The notes under the pieces are model-generated. The model had not been told where the DNA came from and did no database searches. It saw nothing but the letters and a program-made list of their open reading frames with translations. Positions 10,027 through 24,069 of a stretch of 64,000 nt of DNA are shown here, piece after piece. A program made the position numbers and the translations under genes. Each line of letters opens with the position of its first letter. The first letter of the stretch is position 1. The DNA comes from Chaetomium olivaceum (Eukaryota > Ascomycota > Sordariomycetes > Sordariales > Chaetomiaceae): NCBI GenBank assembly GCA_039881045.1, contig JAYWVB010000017.1:434001-498000 (forward strand). Direction: 5' to 3'.

Positions 10027-12360
10027 GTGCTTGTGTGAGGGGTTCGCTCGAGTAGCGGTTTGTTGTGGTGGCTGTGGCTGTTGCTTGGGCTGGCGCGGGC
10101 TAGATGGATGGGGGCGGTGTTCTATGCCATGTGGACGGGACGGGATGGGATGGGACGGGGTGGGATGGAATATCAGAGAGCGGTGGTGTGGTGTCGTGTT
10201 GTGTTTCATGGCACGCCCGCGTCCCGTATCTGGTTTCTGTTCTGTTTTGTTTTGTTCTGTTGTGTCCTGTCTTGTCGCTGCCCTGTGGCTCTTTTTTTCT
10301 TTTCTTACCTACCTCCCCCCTTCTTCGCTAGAGGATAGAGAGGGGGTTGAGCGGTCATTTTTTGTGAGGATGTCATCTTATTAATGTTTAGATATTTTAC
10401 ACGCTGTGCCGTGCTATTTTCTGCTGTGTTGCTTGCTCTTGTGTGCTGTTGCTGCTTGAGGTCCTGTCTTTTGTTCCGTGTTTTGCTCGGGGTGTTGGGA
10501 TAGGCGTGTCCGTTGCTGCTTGCGGTTGTGGTTGGGGTTGTTGTTGAGAAATAGTTAAGGTGCTTCTGAAGTTGCTCCTGGGCAGGTGTTCCAGTCGTAT
10601 AGGTGTCAGTAGCTACTTAGCCAACATTCACAGTATTATATCTTGCTCTTCAATATGAACGGCGTCAGTACCGTGCCTTACCAAGCTTGGAAGTTCTGTT
10701 GGGTGGACTGTTTTATATAGGCCGAGCATACCTCGGGTATATTTGTCCCGTCACCATGGGGTTGTTGCCATTTAGTGCTGTTGGAAGTAGCCTTTGTGGC
10801 CAAAGTGACGGACGTCGAGGATGACGTTGTAGGTTGTTGAGCTTCCCTCCCGCTGTAGATGTCTAGCCACTTGCGCAAGTTCACTTCCCATGATAAGACG
10901 CACTGGTACACTCGGCATAATTCTTACATGTTCATTCTTCCTGTCTATGACCATCAACTTGATGTGTGAGGGAACGGTTATCACATCGTTTCAACATTGC
11001 TTCTTTGCAATGGTAGGTAATATTCTAAGTTCTGGCTGACTACTTTTCATCAACCTCTAGCTAAGCCTAGCCAAGTTCCTAGTCTTGTTATGATGGAAGG
11101 CTAAAGGATAAGAAGTTTATATTAACTAAACCTTCAGTCAAGATTGCCACGGTTAGTCAGTAGGTGATGGCCATCACTACGATGCTTCACACAAACAGAT
11201 TACTAAAACAAGTAGGATATTTCTCGCTTATATGCCTGCCTTTGCCTGTGTTGACTCTGGCGCAGGGTGTCCATTATCTCATGAAGTCGAGAACAAGCTG
11301 GGGGCTTCTAGCCTCTAGGATGTCAAGGAAAGTTAAACACCGGCGTGTACGCCGGCATATGTGATGATATTTACAGGACCTCCTCTTATTGCTACAATCC
11401 ACCGGGGCAGAATGATGACCGCACTTCACGAGAGAATGAATACATGGAGACGATGGTGGTTATTTTATGTCAGCGGGATTCTAAAGGGATGACATGACGG
11501 TTACGAGTTCTAACTTCAAGAGAGCCTTTCTGCTGTAACACCTCTGTGTAGATATTCCACTGGCAGTGACTGGCAGGCTAACGTAATGCATCATGGAGAC
11601 TTTGCTATCAGCAAGCTGTGGCAAGCACAGACAAGCTTCAACACGCTCGGGGCCCGCAGATTTGACCAACCATCCGCATGCGCACGGAAGGAAACATGGA
11701 TCTTCCAACATCGGTCCCTTGCGCCGTTGGTGTCGTTGGAGTGGGAGCTAGGATGGGGAGAGGTACTCTGACCAGACATTCGGGGGAGCACTGGGCCGGT
11801 GTTGACGGCGTGTCTGACAAGTTGAAGCAACAGCTCCGAGGGAGCCCCAGCGGCCAGGCCATCCCATCATTTGTTCTCACCTTCTGTATCAAGACGACTC
11901 GCATGTGATGCCTCTCGACATTGAAGTCGACACAACCCTGCGCCCGGTGGAGGCACCGTGACTCGCGATGAGCCGTTGTCACTCGGGGATCTCAGGGGTA
12001 GTGAGGCTATGCTCTGTCGCCACCGTCCACCGAACCTCCCGCGAAGAGCCCGAAATTACTGATGGAACCAACACAGCGACAGTGAAGCAGTCGTCGAGGT
12101 GTTGTGGACATCGAGGTGATGACCTGATGGGGAACCCGTCGCCCGTTCGGGGACCCTCATCTGGGATAAACTCCCGAAGCCCTGCATGCTGAACAGGCTA
12201 GATGCCTGGAGCAGTAAAGCCAAGTTCTGTGATGTCCTTCCCTTGCCCCTTTCATTTCACTCCAGCACGACCAACCCAGCAAGTACCGAGCTCAGCCCCC
12301 CGCATTCCTCTTCAACGCAACAGTCCGAGCAACAGAGTCAACTCCACCACTCGAGACAGT

Positions 12361-12426
12361 CTGGCCACCCCTTGAGCACTTTCTGGCCACCCCTTGAGCA
12401 CTTTCTGGCCACCCCTTGAGCACTTT
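12361..12426. repeat. Three perfect tandem copies of a 22-bp unit
   Basis: The unit starts CTGGCCACCCC and ends TTGAGCACTTT. Copies occupy 12361-12382, 12383-12404 and 12405-12426 and appear identical. It is a small minisatellite in non-coding DNA. Confidence 0.95.
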
Positions 12427-12920
12427 CCAACACCCCAACTCCATGCTAACACAACGTTTGTTTGTCGTCGAGATGGGTCCTCTCTACATGTGAAAAGCCA
12501 GAACAAGAAACCACCATCCGATGATGGATCCATAGCCCCGAGCCCATTCGCTCGGCCCCGGAGGATCTCTGCTTCGGCTCCCGCGCGGCAGCACGAGTCA
12601 GCCCAGAAACCGGAACATGTCACATCCAACGCGCATTACGTCTTCGACGCCAAACCCACAAGCAGAAGCCGAAGCAGCAACCGGAATGAACGCCGCGCCA
12701 GTGTTCCACGCACGCCCAACCCCCATCTCCAACAACTGGTACGCCCGCCGGAGGGGGCCACCACCCAACCACCCACCGGCCGGCCGCCCGTCTCCCGTTT
12801 CATCCATCACCGCCGCCCCCTCCCCCCCCACGACACGGGAAGCCGAGCAAACCAAACAAACAAAGCCAACAAAGACAGACAGCAACACCGCCCTTTAGCG
12901 GCCCACGACCTACACTAGAG

Positions 12921-12980
12921 CAGCAGCAGCAGCAGCAGCCAACCCAGCCACCAATGAACCCCCCCCCCCCCCCCCCCCCC
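12921..12980. repeat. CAG microsatellite and C22 run
   Basis: About six CAG triplets lie at 12920-12939, and an uninterrupted C run occupies 12959-12980. A further (CAG)n tract is at 13626-13645. Confidence 0.85.
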
Positions 12981-13084
12981 ATCGCGGTGGTTGGGAAGTG
13001 GGAATTCAGGGACAGACAGAAAGGGCCCCGAAACTGGGAAGCGAGCGAGCGAGGAGGTAGATACGACTCCCCTTCGATACGTAC

Positions 13085-13147
13085 GTACGTCAGCCCACGG
13101 GGTCAGCCCACGGGGTCAGCCCACCGGACCGTGGGGGGGGGGGGGGC
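13085..13147. repeat. Short tandem repeat GGTCAGCCCAC plus G run
   Basis: GTCAGCCCACGGG-type units of about 14 bases occur three times in tandem from about 13089. They are followed by a G run of about 15 at 13133-13147. Confidence 0.75.
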
Positions 13148-13739
13148 ACGGCCGGCACGGTAACGTATACACACACAAGACACACACAGAGTCACACACA
13201 GAGACAAAGACACGGCAGCAGCAAGACAGAAAACTAACTTTCCACACTCCCGGGTTCCCAGTCCCAATGGGCCGGTGCTTACTCGGTGACCCGGTTAGTT
13301 AGTTAAGTTACGTTAGTTGGGTCAACACCACACACATGCCATAGTTACACGTCACGGCTGGCAGGGCGGCGGTGCATCAAATCAGACAGGACACAGGTTG
13401 AATGATGGATGGGCCAGAAATAAAACAGGAAAAAAGGGGGCTGTGGAGAGGAGAGGAGATGAGAGGAGCCGAGGGAAGGGAGCTCTGACGTCCTGTGTTG
13501 CTGGTGGTGCTGCTTGCTAGTGGTGCTTGCTGGTTGCTGGTGCTGGTACTGGTGCTGGCTGACCGGGTTGTGGCTGGCATCGAACCATCTCGATGCTTGT
13601 GAGGATCATCATCATCATCCATCGGCAGCAGCAGCAGCAGCAGCATCCACAGGTACATACGGCGCATTTACTGCGCGGCAGTTGGGGGATGGGGGGTAAG
13701 AAGGGCGTGAGACCGGGAAGGGGATCCGGCCGCCCCATC

Positions 13740-13830
13740 ATTGTGCGTGTGCGTCCGTGTGTGTGCTGCTGCGTGTGCTGCTGTGGTGTGTGTGGTGTGT
13801 TTGTTGTATGCGTGTGTGTGTGTGTGTGTC
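13740..13830. repeat. TG-rich microsatellite
   Basis: The plus strand alternates GTGTG/CTGCTGTG for about 90 bases, ending in nine or ten perfect GT units. A related TGTGG-type tract lies at 32255-32285. Confidence 0.85.
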
Positions 13831-16199
13831 GAACCCCCGAGAGACACCTTGGCGTTGATCGCGTCCCATGAACCACTGCCCCGGATACACACCACCACCG
13901 CTTTTTCTGCTTTCCCCTTTTTCCTCCCCTGCTGACCGGTTGGCGGGCCCGTTGTAAGGACAAGCCACGCCGGCACTGTGAGCACAATTGTACACACACC
14001 CCGGACCCGGCGCAGGCGCAGGTTCAGGTCGCAGGTGGTCTGTCAGATATCTTCAAAAGCGGGGAGCCGACGAGTTCCTTTCCCGCACCGTTGTCGAGAT
14101 TGGCTCTGCCCGCACACAAGCAAGGGTTGGGGGTGGGTGGTATGGAAAACGTGCAGGGCGGGCCTGTTTTTTTTCTTCCCTTCCTTGCCTTGCCCGGGCG
14201 GGAATTGGACCCGGTACGAGCGCGGTGCGGGTGTGATTTGATGATGGGAGCACGGCGGGTTTACCGTCCGACCCCGTCCCCCCCTTCCTGCAGACCGCAA
14301 AGAAGAGAGAGGGAGGTGTGCGGAGAGGGAGGATTGTGTGGTGTGCGTGTGCGTGACTGCTGCGCAGTCGTCACACACACTCTGCCGGTAGCTGACGCTT
14401 GTCTTGTCTTTCCCACTCTCTTGCAGGAAAAAGGATGGATCCCTTTTTTTTCTCGATTGGAATGAGCACGGCTTTCACACACACACAGTCAGGCTCGGTT
14501 ACCCCATCCAGCATCCGTTCCCATCCACCCACCCTATCCGTACGGAAGGAGCCGGTTTAGCGTTTGGGCTCGCTAGCAGAAACCGTGATCAACTTGGCAC
14601 CGCTGCTCGTCCTGCAAGATGGCGTAGCGCTGAGGATCCCATCGACGATCGTCAGTTGATGGTGGGGTTCGGGGGCCAGAGACGAGACTGCCCATCTCGC
14701 CCATCCGCCCATCACCCGCCGGCCTATTTCCCATGGCCATGGCACGCCATGCCGCGAGTGGGACCGTGGGAATTCCCCGATCGCCCCCCTTCCCCTCCGC
14801 TTCGCACGCACCAAGAGACATTGGGGATCAACCGGCGCCCCGTCCGACCGCAACACATGGGAGGTGGATGAGGAGGAGGAGGAGCCACCCCCAGCGGCGG
14901 CGGGGGGAGGGGCGCGCAGCAAAAACCCCATCAACAACCGAGAACGTGCTTTGCGCTTGCGCCGCCCAGGCTCCACAGCCTGCTTCCCACGTATGCTGCT
15001 GGCTGGCTGGCTGCTTGCTTCCCTCTTGTCCTGTCACTGTCACCACCCCATCCCGTCGGGCTTTGCGGCGCGGGGAGGGGGGAAGGGGGGGCTGCTCTCC
15101 CGCTCCTCCCCTGGTCTGTGTTTTGTGGTGACGACGACGGACGGAGCGTGCTTGTCTGAGAAGGACATGCATATCCAGACGCATGAGATGAGATGCGGAG
15201 CGGGAGACAGAGTGGGAGGGGAGAGGTGTAGCGTACTGTGTACGATTGTGTGGTCTGTGTGTGTGACGGTGATGGCCCGCAGGGTTCGGTTCATCAGCGG
15301 GCAGCGGGAAGGGGAGGGGTGAGATGTGAGCAGCGTGCCTGCCCGCCCGCGCACCCGCAGCCTGGGGGAGGTTACAGCAGCGCCGGTACTTGGGTGCAAC
15401 TCCTGCCCGGACTCGGCGGTCGACTGGCCATGAGAAGGTATAGGCGGTATCAGAGCACGCCCACATCCCGGCATAGCGGCCTGGGCCGTCGTAAGTTGTC
15501 TCACAATCGTACGGCGGCGCGGGCGGGTTGGGCGTTGCTTGCTTGCCTGCCGCTGATGTTGCTCCTGCCGTTGCTGTTGCCGCTGCTGCTTCTTCAGCGC
15601 AGCCCTCGCACCTCGTACTACGCCATCCGCACGTCCCGGCGAGGGAGCGTGCAAGTGAGAGAGAGTCAACGCCCGGTTTGTCCCACTCACCGCTAGTCCC
15701 CTGCTCTGGCGGGACGCACCCCTCAAGCAGAGCGTGATGGGGTCGGGTTGAGAAGTGAAGGGCCCCATGGTTGGCCCGGAGGGTCGAGGGTGCACTTAAG
15801 GACCTTCCTTTCTCGTCATGCCGGGCAGGACAGCAGCCTCGCCGGCCAGGGCGGTTGGTGCAAGGCGAAGGGGGGTGAATGAGACAGCGTGACCAGTGGG
15901 CCACGACGACTGGAGTGGTAGCCCCACGATATGTCTCGGGGGATCTCGTAGGGCAGAGGGGGAGGGCTCGGCACTGGTCCATTTTGCAGCAAGGGCGAAG
16001 GGAAAGGAATGCGATGCTTGTGGCCCGGATCTCGCAGGCAAGTTCAGTCGCGGGACCCATCCCGGCTCCGTGGCGCTCCCTCCCCCCTGGAGGGTGTGGG
16101 TGTCTCCGGTCTGCGGATCGCTCTCCCCTGCGTAGCGCACCACTACCCTAGCCAGCGGGGCGTCGATCACTATCCGAAACGCGCAAACGTCAGCAAAAT

Positions 16200-19100
16200 T
16201 TGTCGGTACAAGCTGCTTGTGCTAACGAGTCAACTAGTTATCGATACTCTGCACACCTCGTACATCGTGTGCGGACGAAGTATACTGCGTATGTCTGTGT
16301 GGCCTCGGTTGCATAATTCGCACATGCTGGCTGAACCCGGCCGGAGAAAGCAGATGCATAATAACTACACAGACTACTCCGCTCATGCGGAAAGGTTATC
16401 GACCGGCGTCGTGCATGACCGGGTGGAGGTGAGTTACGGGACCTTCCGTTGGTGAAACCCTTGTCGACAGTAGTTATATGATACATCCATTACATTACTT
16501 ACATAGTAGGATGAGGCTCTGGGATTCCGGTAATTTGCCGTCTGCCAAGTGGCCGGCCCATGTTCGCCACCGGGAGAAAACGAGAAGTGAAGGTGGTTGT
16601 TGATAGCGTGGCCGCGTGGGATGGTCCTGGGGTCCCTGCTAGTTCAGAGATGCAAGCTTCCGCGGCGGATGAGGGCTGAGAAGGGAGTGTGCGTCATTCA
16701 TCACCAGCAAGGCCGCTGAAAAACGTGAAGAAAAAAAGGGTAATTTACAATCTGCTGGTGGGGATGGAGATGGTAACATCGGCCATCATCAGTGCTGGAG
16801 TTCTCCGCTCGGCATAAGGACCCGCCCCCACACCTACACGACCTGAGCATGAAACACACAGACATCAGGATGATATGCCAGACTCCCGGTTCCACGGTTG
16901 ACACTTGTTTGACGGCAGGGCAATATACGGCAAAAGACGAAGATTGATTGTTCCATGGGGAAGGGGAGTGGTACGCCCAAGCTTTGTTGGCGCAATGAGA
17001 GGCGGAGGCATGATCAGTTCAACCCTTTGAGTTTCGCTTTTCTGTGGACGAAAACTGCTTGACCGGGGAGGGGGGTGTCCCGTTCAAGGGAAGAGACGAC
17101 TCACTACACGACACTAGCCAGATCGGCATGGTCAAAATGCGCAATGCACCAAGCGCTGTTGGCGCGATTAAGCAAACGCAGGGGCTTGGCAAGGATCCGT
17201 ATCGATGGAAGCGACGCGGGAAACCTTGAGAGAGATCAGCTCCTTTGCAGCAGCCTGTGTTCTCTCGACTCGGCCCGGCTTTTTGACTTATCGAACGGGT
17301 CAGCCGTGTGTGTGTCTGAGCACCAGGCACCGTTTGTGATCAGCGCATTGGCTCAGGTCTCTGTATGTATGTACTGTGGGAGCTCCTGTGACTGTGTAGA
17401 GAGTCGGTCTGTCGCCTCCTCGAACCCACCCGGTTCCTTGTACAGAGCCACAGAGCTGAACCCGCTTGCATTCTTTTTCCTGCAGAGGAAAAGGGGTGTG
17501 GGGCGGCCGCACATGGGGTCAATGGAAACCAGCGACATCGCTGGCGTTAGTCGAGATACGATATCATGGTGTTTTTGACTAGTGACTGGAAAACGGGGGG
17601 AAAGCGCGCGAGATCGAAGTGGAGGTACGGCACAGAGCAGCAGGGCACAAGCGAAGCCATCTCGCTGCACGACAGATCTTGACAGATGCGCGGCGCGTCG
17701 ATCATGATGCGAGGATGCTCCCGGGGTTGCTTCCAGTGCCGGGTCTTGGCTGTTCAAAACAGGAAAGGTGGGCATCCGAATCGAGCAGGCTGGATGCTGT
17801 GATGCTCGTCGGTTCAGGGGTTACCGCTAGCCTGTCGTCCGGTTGTGGCATCCCGAGCTGGAGGGCACCCTGACGGCCGGCACGAAAAGGGGCCGGCAGT
17901 GCTCTGTCTTGATTGCCCGGCGCCCTTGACTGTGACTGTCTCTGGAGATGGCGGGCTCTCAGGTTGGGCTGCGGTCACATCGCTTCTTCCGCTCGCTGAT
18001 TGATGAGGGAGCCAAGCTTCTTGGGCTGGGCCGTCCTGCAAGATTCCCAAAGTGAGCGGCCATGCAGGGCCTCATTGGGCCGCGGCCGTGATCCTGACTA
18101 CGGGCAACAGCTTTGAGTTGAAGGGCCGAATTCGTGACGGCTGGATGCAGCATGGCGTTTCTCTCATGGCTTTGGCGTTGGGACGGGCTGGAAGGGCTTG
18201 GGCCCGCTGGACAGAGCTAAGCGTTGATCTCCCCGGGGTTCGCGGAGCCAGCGCCATCCCGTGGCCCCCTTCGCTGCCGTGGACCTGAGTTAGCGTGTGC
18301 GGCTGCCCGGGGTGTAATCCCCGGAGCCGCAGCTTGGCTTCGGGGAGGTACCCACCATTGCAGCGTTGGAATCGCAATCCACGCTGGCGGGTTTGCAGAA
18401 CGAGATGATTGCAATGTAACCCGGCTATATGAGCTCCTCGTATCAGTAAGAAAATGATATGAAGGTTACCCTTTTCGGATCTCCATGTTGATGTGTATGC
18501 ACTTGGTACATAGATGCTTGCCGACTACCCTTGCTCTTGTTGTCATCCAACGGTCGCCGATCCTCTTGCGCCATCACCACCAGATGGCGATTTGGCGTGG
18601 GTGTGCCGAAGCCGCTCTACTGTGGTCGGTTCGAGCTTCTCAACTCAAAGACCAGACCCGCGGAATGCCCGGCATGATGGCGCTTGTTGCGCTCGTTCCC
18701 CGAGGAAGAACAAACCGGATCACGGGCTTACAAACAATATGAACTCGAGCTTGCAGCCGAAGTGGCTGAAAAAACACCAGATATGAAAAAAAAAAGGGTC
18801 TGCAATCACTCGTGATGCAATTGCATCCAGTTTAGTTGTGAGAGTTGTGTGATTGCATTCCGGTGAGAACGCCTCACGGCTCTTCCTCGCTCAAATTTCA
18901 CTGGGCCAGCCACAAAGGTTAGCGGGCTGAGCGTGACCGTTGGGGTTCCGAGCGGTCTCTAAACGAACCATGCTCCTGTGTATTGGGAGCCCTGCTGCAA
19001 CCTGAGTTTGTGCTCCTGGCAAGTAACGAAAAGGCAGAACGAAAAGAACGAGGGAGAGGAAGGGGGAAGAGGAGACAACGGGGCACAGCAGCGTGACGTG

Positions 19101-22100
19101 AGATGATACTAGAAATGACAGCGCAAACCTGGAATCTGAGAGTGATCACAGCCCTGCTGAAGATATTCAAACCAAAGAAACCCACCGAGTCGAGAGGAGA
19201 AACGACGACGTTGCTTGGAGCCGATCATGTCCACTTACCTGCGGTACACTGTTCGCTTAAAACGCTGAGCCAGACTGTGGGCCAAGTCACTCCCGCTTCT
19301 CCCTTTTCAGGGACCCTGTCGATTCTGTAACGCACCCTTGCGCGTCGATCATGAACCGTGCATTCTTCCAGCAGTGAGATGTCGAGGTTGGAGCTCCACC
19401 CATGGTCCTGATAATTTCCCTCCCCGGGCTTGTTGAGATGAATTCGCTCTGCCGCAAGGCAAGGTTTGTGCCCCAAGATCTCGATAACTTACCAGCCGAA
19501 GCCGCAGGACCCCGAGATTTCGGAAAACCGAGCCACGGCACGTGAGAAAAGATGGGACCGGGATCTTGAATCCACGCTCGTCATCACCGAGTCCGGACGG
19601 CGATCGAGAAACCGTTCCTGATCCGCGCCGGGTGCCTGACAATCCTTTCGTCAATCGAAGCAGGCAGTGGCTAGTTGCTTCCAGAGTTACGGAGTATGCA
19701 CTTGGTGCTTTGTATGTACATAACTACACGTGTAGCCATTGGTTAACGCTGGTGACCTCACCGTTCCAGGTGCTTTGGGCGTGGCTCGTCCGGTCAGCCC
19801 GGGGCTCTTAGGACCCTTCTCCTGACAGCTGCTTCGTGCAAAGGCAAGTTCCGAGACAGCTTCATCCACCTACGGAATCCGGCCTGGTCGCAAAGGAAGT
19901 GGAATGGGCTGTGAGATTGCATGCTGCTTCTTTGTGTCACTGGACTCAGGTAGTTGGTTTTCCAGGATGTCGACGAGCAATGTCGGGCTTCTGGCAGTCA
20001 ACGACATCGCCGACCTGCAGGGGTCCCCCGGTCAAAGTTATGTTTCGTACCTCCTGTTGCGGTTTAGCTCCAGCGATCATTTTTGCGGGATGAACGGGAC
20101 ATTCCAACTCTAATCATCATTATCATTCTCACCACCACCACGACGAGAGAGTTGTTTGCTTGAAGGCTCAACACTTCGGAGCCGAGGGTAACCATTGGCG
20201 TCTGAGTTGTCGGAAATGGGGGAAGGGAAGAAAAAAAAAGTTGACGGTAAAGCCGGATGGCCAACAAGACAGCAGCAGGGTATGCTCCCTCGCAGGTTTG
20301 CAGACTTTCAATCACATCCTTCGTACTGTGTAGTTATTGAACCGCGCCAGCCCGTGGATGGTAGCGCCCGGGAGAATGGGGAGCGTCGCATCAATGGTCC
20401 TAAGGGTCCTAAGGGTCCCGAGGCGAAGACCATGCTTCCTTTGTCGTCACCTGAAATCATCATGGATGGATTGGCCGTGGGAGATGTCCAACTTCCTCTT
20501 TCTTCTCAATCTCTTGCTCCCTTTCTCGACGTGACTTTGCGGGATTGGCGGGATCTCAGAGGGACGCGGCCCGCTCAGTCTGCCGTCATTGGCTGTTTGG
20601 ATGCCGTTGGCTTGCAGGGGACGCTGCGGGCCAGGCTGCCGTACCCTTGCTTTTGGTAGGATTGAAGGCGGAATGCGTTTTTGTTCTTGCTGCATAATCC
20701 CGGGGGCGCCGTGGTCGCCGGTCGCGCAGCGCTCCGTGACCAGACCGTCTCCCGATGCCGGGCAGCAACGCGATAATTGACTCGGTCGTCAGAACGAGGC
20801 CAAGTGCGCATGACAACGGCCATGCATCAAAGTTGAGATCGACTGCCAGTTAATTTCCATGTCTTTGCTCGTTCAAGGCCTCGTCCCGGACCGTGGGAAG
20901 GGCAAAAAAGGAATGCGTCAAAGAGAATGACCACAAGCACCCGACAGTTAAGAGCGGAGCACAGGAGGATTCGGCGGGGTTCGAAGTGACATCGCGATTT
21001 CGCGCTGCTGCTTGCTGCTGCGAGCGAGTGAAAGCAAGCACCTGGTTCTGCATTCCGCACTCGAGAGGGGTTTACCTGTGGAATCGCGGAATACCATAAT
21101 TTGTTACCCACAGTCTGACACACGTGGTGCGTGATTGGAAATTTGCCCTCATCCAGAGCCGGTCCGGACCGGGTTTGACTGGACACACGGGTTGTTCGTT
21201 CCTTGGTACGAAATGATTGTATGTTAGTTCGTTGGAGGTAATCGAGCAGCGGTGAAAGCCCGTTGTTATCGGGGCTTGGCAAACGTCAACGAGACGCGCA
21301 ACGGAGTCCGTTCCGCGCCGGATGGCCCTAACAAAATCGTTCAACATGGACCTCTTCGCCCGGAGCTTGCCGTTCAAGAGCCGGGGCACGGCGGGAACAC
21401 CCCGGGTGAGTTTGAAGTGTCGGTCTCGTGTCTGTTGATGAATGTTTGAGTTGCGTCATATTTGTCGGAGGGAAGGAAACCATCATCAGAAAACCAGGCC
21501 GGGACCTGGTCGGGCAGGGTTGGACAAGAGTCCAGCAAGACGTCACTTTCCTCCAACCAAGAAGAAAACTTCAATTGGATGCTGATGAATGTACCGAATG
21601 TAGTGTAGCCCCGCTCGGCTCTGAGGAAGGGCCTGAAAGGTGGCCCACCATAACTCCAGGTGCGCTCCTTCCGGCCTTCCAGGCTGAACACTGCGCTTTT
21701 TCTTCTCCAGCTTTCATTCACATACGGTAACTAAAGCCTGAGTCGAGAAATGGGACGAGAGCTTGCCATGATGAAGGCTAAGAAAATTAGGTACATACCT
21801 TACCACAGTAAACAACTCAACCAACCTGGAAAGAGTCCAATTAAGCGCATAGATTAGGTACTTCGTGACGGGAGTCTATTTCACCAACTATTGACTCCCC
21901 CCGTTCCTGTCAAAACTGCCCATGATGGCAATGAAACAGCGTCCCAGTTTTCAACACACACACTGCGCAGGGTAGTTCTTGCCGGAGGCGAGAGACCCTC
22001 GTTCTTGAGCCCCCAAACAGTACGTACGCCTTTCCATTTCTGGTTAGACACTGTCGGCAGAGCAATGTCCTTGGCCACACCAACATGATTTGCCTGTTGT

Positions 22101-24069
22101 GCTCTTGGCTCCTGCCAATTCAGGCCCAGCTCAATGCCAGGCATGCAATTCCGACAGAATTCGATCCCCGCTACTTTCCCGTGCCTCGCAGGCACGCTGC
22201 TGCCAGAACGACAACCCCCGGTTCTTGGTTCTTGCTTACCCGACCCGACGCAACAAAGCAAAAATCACGGATGCAAAACTTGCTCTTGCTATCCTTCAGC
22301 CGCCTCCACGTTACGCAATGGCTAGTCCCGGTGTGCTTCACGGTATTTACCTACCTTAACTAGTGGGAAAACATCAATGGGAACCCCTGACATCACTGCG
22401 CCCACCGAATTCGACCGAGAAATTGCGACCCGACTCCCTGAGCAAGCCATGTCGAGACCCTGCATGACACGACAACACCAGCCCGGCATTGAGCTGAATG
22501 CCTGCCTTCTGTTCGGTTGGTACCAAGTGGAAGTACGGAATACGTTACAAAATGCAAATACTTCGGAAGCACAGCACAGCTGGTACATACAAAGAATTCG
22601 TGGATATTTATCACAGCATGTACGAAGTATGCACACTGAGACTCTTCCAGTCTGTCACATTCCCCCTTTCCCTTTCCTTTTTCCCTGGAGATGTATGTGC
22701 ATGTATGAGATACTCTCCATCAACCCGGTAAAGATATGGGATAACAGCCTCGCAAGCGTTGCAAAGCAAAGGAGTCATACACTACACATCCCGAATTGGG
22801 CAAATCTTTTTGTCAATTCTCGAGTACACAGTGTAATATCTCCCGGCCCCGCCGGACTGTGTTGGAGCCACTGCCTCCGGCAGGGAGACCCTGCGTGAGT
22901 TCCACCACATACCCCCTCCCCCGGTCACGGCGGGACCCCCCCCCCCAGCTTTTGCCTCTGGAGCCCTGCCAGCGTCCAGGGTCTTGCTCAACGCTCGCTG
23001 GTGGGCGAGGCGGCTTGCGTTGTGCAGGCACCCACACACACACCGGCTCTTGTCTGGCTGGCCACTGACCGCTGACTTCATTGTTTCTGGAGCTTCCCTG
23101 ACGGGGTGAGTGCGATGGCCCCCTCTCGTTAAAGCTTCCAGGTTGCCAGTGGCCTCTCCGGTCCTCCTTTTCATCCCAGCACCTCTCCTTCACCCTAAAA
23201 AGGCTCGCAGCAAAGTTACAGCATAAAACAGATCACTACCAAGCACCAGCAAGAAAACACCCGTCTTAAGCCAGCGTAGTGCAGCCTCTTCACACAGACA
23301 GTACATCTACTCTCGCCAGAACGCCACAGCTTCCTCCTGGCGCATCCCGCACTTACACCCGCCCCAAATTTGACCGTCAATTCCCCCGGATCGTCCTGGA
23401 CAAGCCCTGTTTCGGCCTGAACCCCAAGCCCTGTTCTTCCCAGTCGGGCTAGTCAGGCGTGGTTTGATCTCGCTCAGCAAAGCCTCTCCAGCTCTCCAGG
23501 TACCAGACCCCACGGCCCTGGTCTAAGCTTCCCGGCATCAAGCATCACCGGATCTCGAGCGAGTCCCACATCCCATCGGGCTTCGCTGATCCTCAAGAGG
23601 GGAGGCGTGCCACCCGCTGCGTTCACCCCCTTCCTACCCGGCTGTAAGCCCTGCTCCGCGCCGTTCAAGACCAGTCCCACTCATCCCAATTCGCAGGCCC
23701 GCCCTGGCAGCACCCCCCTTGGGAAGGGATATTTCAACCGTCGATCGCTCTGCCGGACACTCGTCAGAGGTTGCCTTGAAACCACATCCATCCCCACTCA
23801 CAGTCCCGCAGGCCAAAGTGGGCAATAAGCTTCAGACGACACTGGCTTGGTTGTGAACCACATTGGGCCCTAGCGCAGACTGTCCCATGCCCGCGCATGC
23901 CATCCCCGTCTCAATTCTGTCGCACCCTCAAAGACACATAAGGGCGCTGATCCGTCCTTCTCGACTCTGGGCTGCCACACTTTGATCAGCATCGCTACTC
24001 TGGGTGATCTCACTTCCAAGTTAGGCGGAAGAGAGACAACTTGTCGACCTCACTATACGAAATCTCACC
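16200..24069. other. Gene-poor region upstream of the C2H2 factor gene
   Basis: No conserved coding frame is found in almost 8 kb. Composition is moderate, and the open frames are short and without support on both strands. The last 1-2 kb presumably hold promoter and leader sequence for the C2H2 gene at 24070. A short imperfect tandem (TCCTAAGGG) lies at 20398-20416. Long regulatory upstream regions are common for fungal developmental regulators; that this is one of them is inference. Confidence 0.45.

Larger units (their letters stand above)
9696..16200. other. Gene-poor region with abundant simple repeats
   Basis: I see no conserved gene. From 9700 to 10340 the plus strand is strongly G/T-rich (3' flank of rax2). 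From 10400 to 11450 it is AT-richer. From 12200 to 16100 it is GC-rich and full of microsatellites and mononucleotide runs. The long minus-strand frame at 14828-16060 is a by-product of GC-rich DNA lacking stops; it reads as Arg/Pro/Ala/His low complexity. Confidence 0.5.

Noticed and set aside
14828..16060. 410-codon open frame on the minus strand
   Set aside because: It lies in GC-rich, microsatellite-laden DNA with overlapping frames on both strands. The product is Arg/Pro/His/Ala low complexity without a domain or splice support.
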